From Alexandriicola marinus (GTDB taxonomy: Bacteria; Pseudomonadota; Alphaproteobacteria; Rhodobacterales; Rhodobacteraceae): 32,052 nt of DNA. Below are positions 28,446 through 32,052 of this stretch, in pieces. Each line of letters begins with the position of its first letter. Position 1 is the first letter of the stretch. The translations under genes and the position numbers were made by a program. The stretch lies in the NCBI RefSeq assembly GCF_004000435.1, contig NZ_RBVZ01000014.1:10393-42444 (forward strand). The letters are read 5' to 3'. The notes under the pieces are model-generated. The model was given only the letters and a program-made list of their open reading frames with translations, was not told the DNA's origin and searched no databases.

Positions 28446-29293
28446 TGAAACCGTCGATGAACATCAACGCGGTGATCCGCAAAATCGCAACCGCCGGTTT
28501 CCTCGGCCTCGGCCTCGCTGTTGCGCCCGTTTCGCTGCTCGGGACCACGGCACCGGCTGCCTATGCGCAAGGCGTTCCCACCGTGGACACGCAGAATATC
28601 GCGCAGGAAATCCGCCAGCTTCAGCAGATGATCGAAGATGAAATCCTTCAGAACGATCAACTGCTTCAGCTTCAGGAACAACTGACAACGCTGCAAGAGC
28701 AATACGCGCAACTTCAGGACACTTATGCCGCCCTGACAGGCCTCGCCGAGCTTCCCGAGATCATTTCGACGGAAATGGAAGACTGGCTGAACGGGCTGCT
28801 CGATCAAGAATTTGGCGACATTACCGGCACCATCGCCGCGATCCAGCAAGGCGATTGGAGCGGCCTTACTGGCTCCGGTTCCAGTCAAATCCGAACACAG
28901 ATGGAGCAAGTTCTGGCCGAACACGGTTTCGATGAAGACACGCTTTCGGAAATGGCGAACAGCGGCAATGGCGGCGCGGAACGGGTTGCCACCCGAGCCA
29001 CGACTGGCGCGATGGTCTCTGCCGCCGCACAGAACAGCTACACCGAAGCCGGGCAGTCGCTTGAGCGGATCGACCGCCTCGTGGACCTGACGGGTGACAT
29101 GGAAACCCTGAAGGAAAGCATCGACCTCAACACGCGCGTCGTGGCTGAGAACGGCATCATTCTTGTCTCGATCATGCAGCTTCTCGCGGTTGGCACCGTG
29201 GGCGAGGGCCAGGCCGGCGTCATCGAAGCAGCGGATCGGGCGGAAGAAGATCGCTACATGGACTTCACCATGCCCGATCTTTCGGCAGACTAA
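28445..29293 (+). CDS. virB5: VirB5-like minor pilin component
   Basis: The 282-residue exported protein has a signal peptide (cleaved near AAYA-QGVPTVD), a long coiled coil (about 55-100, rich in Gln/Leu), and a helical C-terminal half. It lies where VirB5 is expected, before virB8, and its layout fits VirB5/TrbJ proteins, which cap the pilus. The start at 28445 overlaps the preceding stop (TGATG); MNINAV five codons on is an alternative. It shares terminal motifs with the upstream chimera. Confidence 0.75.
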   Translation: MKPSMNINAVIRKIATAGFLGLGLAVAPVSLLGTTAPAAYAQGVPTVDTQNIAQEIRQLQQMIEDEILQNDQLLQLQEQLTTLQEQYAQLQDTYAALTGLAELPEIISTEMEDWLNGLLDQEFGDITGTIAAIQQGDWSGLTGSGSSQIRTQMEQVLAEHGFDEDTLSEMANSGNGGAERVATRATTGAMVSAAAQNSYTEAGQSLERIDRLVDLTGDMETLKESIDLNTRVVAENGIILVSIMQLLAVGTVGEGQAGVIEAADRAEEDRYMDFTMPDLSAD

Positions 29294-29306
29294 GAGAGGC
29301 GGGCAA

Positions 29307-29960
29307 GTGGTTAAGGATCAAGAAATCATTGAGGAAGAGCTGATTTACGGTGCCCGTCGCCGTGAAAAGCTCTGGCAGAAGCTGGCCTTCGTCGGTTTGG
29401 GTTTCGGCGTGTTGGGATGCCTTGGAGGAATGGCGGTCGCGGTCCTCGATGTTGATCCTGCGCCGGTTGTCGTTCCCTACGACCCCAATTCCGGCATGGC
29501 CCTGCCGAATGCCTCTGTCGGGGCCGTGCGCGTCACCGAGAATCAGGCGGTCATTGAAGCTGCGGTCTTCCGCTATGTCACGCAGCGGGAGACTTACAAC
29601 CAGCTCGACAATGACCTGCGCGTTCGCGGGGTGCTGGCAATGTCGGACGGCAACGCCGCTGCCTCGCTGCGCCAGCTCTGGAACAGCGCAAGCGAGAACT
29701 ATCCGCCCAACGTCTACGGCCCGGATGCCCGGCTCGACGTTGAAATTCTGAGCATCAACCGGATCGGGGACAACCGGGCCACTGTGCGCCTTCGCAAGCG
29801 GCTCACGTCGCAGCAGGGCGTCCAAGCTGGCCTGTTCACGGTCACGTTGATGTTCGACTTCCGGCCCGAAGAGCGGCGGCAGATTGATGAGGTCTGGACG
29901 AACCCGTTCGGCTTTACCGTCACCGAATACGCAATTCGCTCGGACAGAATGGAGAACTGA
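29307..29960 (+). CDS. virB8: VirB8 inner-membrane assembly protein
   Basis: The 217-residue bitopic protein has a cytoplasmic N-terminus (EELIYGARRREKLWQKLAFV), one transmembrane helix (about 23-46), then the periplasmic NTF2-like domain with AAVFRYVTQRETYNQ, LRQLWNSASENYPPNVYG and a final NPFGFTVTEYAIRSD. The start is GTG at 29307, preceded by GAGAGG, because that places the start 14 bases after the virB5 stop. VirB8 nucleates the T4SS in the inner membrane. Confidence 0.9.
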   Translation: MVKDQEIIEEELIYGARRREKLWQKLAFVGLGFGVLGCLGGMAVAVLDVDPAPVVVPYDPNSGMALPNASVGAVRVTENQAVIEAAVFRYVTQRETYNQLDNDLRVRGVLAMSDGNAAASLRQLWNSASENYPPNVYGPDARLDVEILSINRIGDNRATVRLRKRLTSQQGVQAGLFTVTLMFDFRPEERRQIDEVWTNPFGFTVTEYAIRSDRMEN

Positions 29961-29961
29961 T

Positions 29962-30663
29962 ATGAAGATGCTTAAAACCGGCCTTCTGTCCGTCGCTCTT
30001 GCCCTGGCAGTTGCTCCGGCCTTCGCGGAAAGCAACCCGAGAGCCGGAAGCCACGACAGCCGCGTTCGGATCGCAACCTACACCGATGGACAGGTCTACC
30101 GCCTTCGCGTCAGCCTGACCCATGTTACCAGTGTGGAGTTCGGTGAAGGGGAAACCATCCGCTCGATTATTGCTGGTGACACGGAAGGCTTTCAGCTCGA
30201 CGGCGTTCCGGGTGGCCGTGCCTTCGCCGTGAAGCCCTTGGCTCGGGGTGTCCACACGAACATCACGGTCTATACGAACCGCCGCAGCTACTATTTCAAC
30301 GTCACGGAATCGTCCTCCCCGACCTACTACGTTGTCCAATTCCGGTATCCGCAGGATCGAACGCGCCCGACGAACGCCGTCGCGCAAAGGGCACCGAATT
30401 ACAACTATGCGGCGTCGGGGCGCTCGGAAATCACTCCGACAGCCGTGTGGGACGATGGGACATTCACCTATTTCCGCTTTGCTCCGAACGCCCCGGTCCC
30501 TGCGATCTTCCAGTATTCGGCAGGCCGCGAGCGAACGGTGAACAGTCAGCAGATCGAGGACGGCGTTCTTCGCGTGTCAGGGGTGAACCGCCAGTGGGTT
30601 TTGCGCCTGGGCGATACCGTCATCTGCATACAGGAAAATAGCGCCGGAGGAACCGGATCATGA
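29962..30663 (+). CDS. virB9: VirB9 outer-membrane core component
   Basis: The 233-residue protein has a signal peptide (LLSVALALAVAPAFA-E), an N-terminal beta domain (RVRIATYTDGQVYRLRVSLT, then VEFGEGETIRSIIAGD), a HTNITVYTNRRSYYFNV segment and the C-terminal GRSEITPTAVWDDGTFTYFR followed by VPAIF and NRQWVLRLGD. These are VirB9/TrbG features. GGAGAACTGAT precedes the ATG, one base after the virB8 stop. The stop overlaps virB10 by ATGA. Confidence 0.92.
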   Translation: MKMLKTGLLSVALALAVAPAFAESNPRAGSHDSRVRIATYTDGQVYRLRVSLTHVTSVEFGEGETIRSIIAGDTEGFQLDGVPGGRAFAVKPLARGVHTNITVYTNRRSYYFNVTESSSPTYYVVQFRYPQDRTRPTNAVAQRAPNYNYAASGRSEITPTAVWDDGTFTYFRFAPNAPVPAIFQYSAGRERTVNSQQIEDGVLRVSGVNRQWVLRLGDTVICIQENSAGGTGS

Positions 30664-31973
30664 GCGACGAAAAGGATCTTGAAGAGCGCCTGTCCGCGCT
30701 CGAAGCCGGAGGCGAAAGCGGGCCCAAGAAGGAACGACCGTCGCCCAAGGTGGCGTTGGCCGGTGTCGGCGCCATCGCGGCCATTGGCCTGATCGCATAC
30801 CTGGCCCTGCCGTCTGATGAACCGGAAAACCCGCTGCCAACCGCGCGGCCTGCCGAGTTTCAGGAAGAGGGCGATGGCTTCGGTGCGATCGAGCCCTTCG
30901 TGCCCCCTGCCCCGCCTGAACCGGAGGTCGTCGAGGTAGAGAGCGAGATTGAGTCTGCGCTTCGGGCTCAGCTCGAAGCTCTTCAGGCTGAAATTGCAGA
31001 GCTGCGCGATGCGCCGGACGATGATGGTGAAGCGGCTGCGGCATTGGAGGCCCTAACGGCACAGGTAGCCGCGCTTCAGGAAGCATCGGATGCCGCAAGA
31101 TCGGAATTTCAGGAAGAGTTGGCGGCTCGGGATCGCGAGCTTCGTCGCCTTCAATCTGAGCTCGAAATCGCGCGGCTCGATCAAGAAAATCCAATGGCAC
31201 CGCCAAGCAATGAAGAGGACGCGCGACTTGCGGAACTGGAACGCCGGCGAGCGGAGGCGGCCGCGTTTCAAGAAGCCCGGATCAACTCGCCCATGATCGC
31301 CTTTGGCAACTCCGGTGCAGGGAGCGATGAAAGCGCCCTGTCGGAAAGAACGCTCGGAGAAGTGACAGATTTCGTTCTCAATGGCGCATCGCCTTCGCAG
31401 GTAACGCAGGCTGAGGTCATCGCCAACCCGTCGAACACGGTGGTTCAAGGCACGATGATCCAAGCCGTCACCGAAACGGCGCTGGACAGCTCTCTGCCGG
31501 GACAAATTCGGGCGATTATCTCGGAGGACGTGCATTCCTATGACGGGTCGCGCGTCCTGATCCCTCGCGGCTCTCGTCTGATCGGGCGCTATCGCTCGGG
31601 CCTCAATGTGGGCCAGCAACGTGTGACCGTCGCATGGGACAGGATCATTCTGCCGACGAACCAGACTGTCACCATCAGCTCGTTCGGTGGCGATGAGTTG
31701 GGCCGGTCGGGCGTAACGGGCTTTGTGGATACGCGCTTCGGTGAACGCTTCGGTTCTGCCGCCCTGATCTCGATCCTCGGCGCGGTGCCTGCGGTAGCAG
31801 CAAACCAGATTGATGACGAAGTATCCTCTGACATTGCTGAGGACGTTGGCGATGATCTGCAAGACGCGACCGACGATGTGATGAGCGATTACCTGTCACT
31901 CGGCCCGGTGATCTACGTCGATCAAGGTGCGCGGATCACCGTCATGGTGGATCGGGACGTGGAGATCTTCTGA
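30660..31973 (+). CDS. virB10: VirB10 core scaffold protein
   Basis: The 437-residue protein has a cytoplasmic tail, one transmembrane helix (about 31-50), a periplasmic linker, and the TrbI/VirB10 beta-barrel domain with NTVVQGTMIQAVTETALDSS, DVHSYDGSRVLIPRGSRLIG and WDRIILPTNQTVTI, ending ARITVMVDRDVEIF. The linker is short in proline and instead has a long acidic coiled coil (about residues 95-180). VirB10 spans both membranes and transmits energy from the ATPases. Confidence 0.93.
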   Translation: MSDEKDLEERLSALEAGGESGPKKERPSPKVALAGVGAIAAIGLIAYLALPSDEPENPLPTARPAEFQEEGDGFGAIEPFVPPAPPEPEVVEVESEIESALRAQLEALQAEIAELRDAPDDDGEAAAALEALTAQVAALQEASDAARSEFQEELAARDRELRRLQSELEIARLDQENPMAPPSNEEDARLAELERRRAEAAAFQEARINSPMIAFGNSGAGSDESALSERTLGEVTDFVLNGASPSQVTQAEVIANPSNTVVQGTMIQAVTETALDSSLPGQIRAIISEDVHSYDGSRVLIPRGSRLIGRYRSGLNVGQQRVTVAWDRIILPTNQTVTISSFGGDELGRSGVTGFVDTRFGERFGSAALISILGAVPAVAANQIDDEVSSDIAEDVGDDLQDATDDVMSDYLSLGPVIYVDQGARITVMVDRDVEIF

Positions 31974-32052
31974 ATGACTTCCAGCTACCTCCAAGCATCG
32001 CTCGACAAGCTGCCTGACGCCATGCGGGATGATGTGATCGAGATTTGCATCA
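31974..32052 (+). CDS. virB11: Probable VirB11 ATPase, 5' end only
   Basis: The frame starting ATG at 31974, beginning TSSYLQASLDKLPDAMRDDV, runs off the window end. It overlaps no other gene and begins two bases after the virB10 stop. Its identification rests mainly on position after virB10 in a vir-type operon; the N-terminus alone has no diagnostic motif. Confidence 0.5.
   Translation, partial: MTSSYLQASLDKLPDAMRDDVIEICI

Noticed and set aside
1-32052. CRISPR arrays, tRNA and rRNA genes
   Set aside because: No regularly spaced short repeats, tRNA-like cloverleaf sequences or rRNA sequence were noticed on reading either strand.

Overview
The window looks like part of a conjugative plasmid, or a plasmid-derived region, from a Rhodobacterales-type alphaproteobacterium. 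The signs are a RepC-family replication initiator, a GTTC-N7-GTTC SOS box of the alphaproteobacterial type, a GC-rich backbone, a vir-type type IV secretion operon, and three copies of an intergenic repeat that I recall as common in this order. No search was run; all family calls are from motif recognition.

Layout. (1) 1-6.5 kb, mostly minus strand: small plasmid genes with strong hairpins between them (single-stranded DNA-binding protein, nuclease, two small membrane proteins, a Cys/His zinc-ribbon-like protein, a 608-residue ParB-like protein, a DUF3768 protein). A decayed second ssb lies head-to-head with the intact one. A cluster of strong hairpins fills 6586-6860, upstream of this gene block. 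(2) 6.98-11.8 kb: a tightly packed minus-strand operon (azlC, azlD, membrane desaturase, a 53-residue ORF, proline dehydrogenase, class V PLP enzyme) divergent from an Lrp/AsnC regulator. It reads as a proline-like amino-acid tailoring and export or detoxification module. (3) 12-14.3 kb: an SOS island with a Y-family polymerase divergent from a small gene and an SRAP/HMCES protein, sharing one SOS box. (4) 14.5-18.5 kb: a cargo block with bioY-DUF1284 on plus, convergent with an operon of a PhyH-type oxygenase, bioY, bioM and bioN on minus. It is bracketed by 303-bp direct repeats made of the SRAP 3' end plus a resolvase 3' end. (5) 18.6-21.6 kb: resolvase, small genes, repC and its leader/antisense region. 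(6) 21.6-32 kb: two exported small proteins, then a virB operon on plus: a hypothetical gene, virB1, B2, B3, B4, a lipoprotein (virB7-like), a VirB5-like protein carrying a lytic transglycosylase domain, virB5, B8, B9, B10, and the start of virB11. No virB6 is present in the window.

Most notable points. The PhyH-type enzyme has His-Val-Gly where the Fe(II)/2-oxoglutarate facial triad needs His-x-Asp/Glu; that replacement is the hallmark of Fe/2OG halogenases. The desaturase/proline dehydrogenase/PLP/AzlCD/Lrp operon is an unfamiliar combination. The biotin-type cargo sits between direct repeats that record how it was inserted. The T4SS operon has a perfect palindrome over its probable -35 region and encodes a VirB5-transglycosylase chimera.
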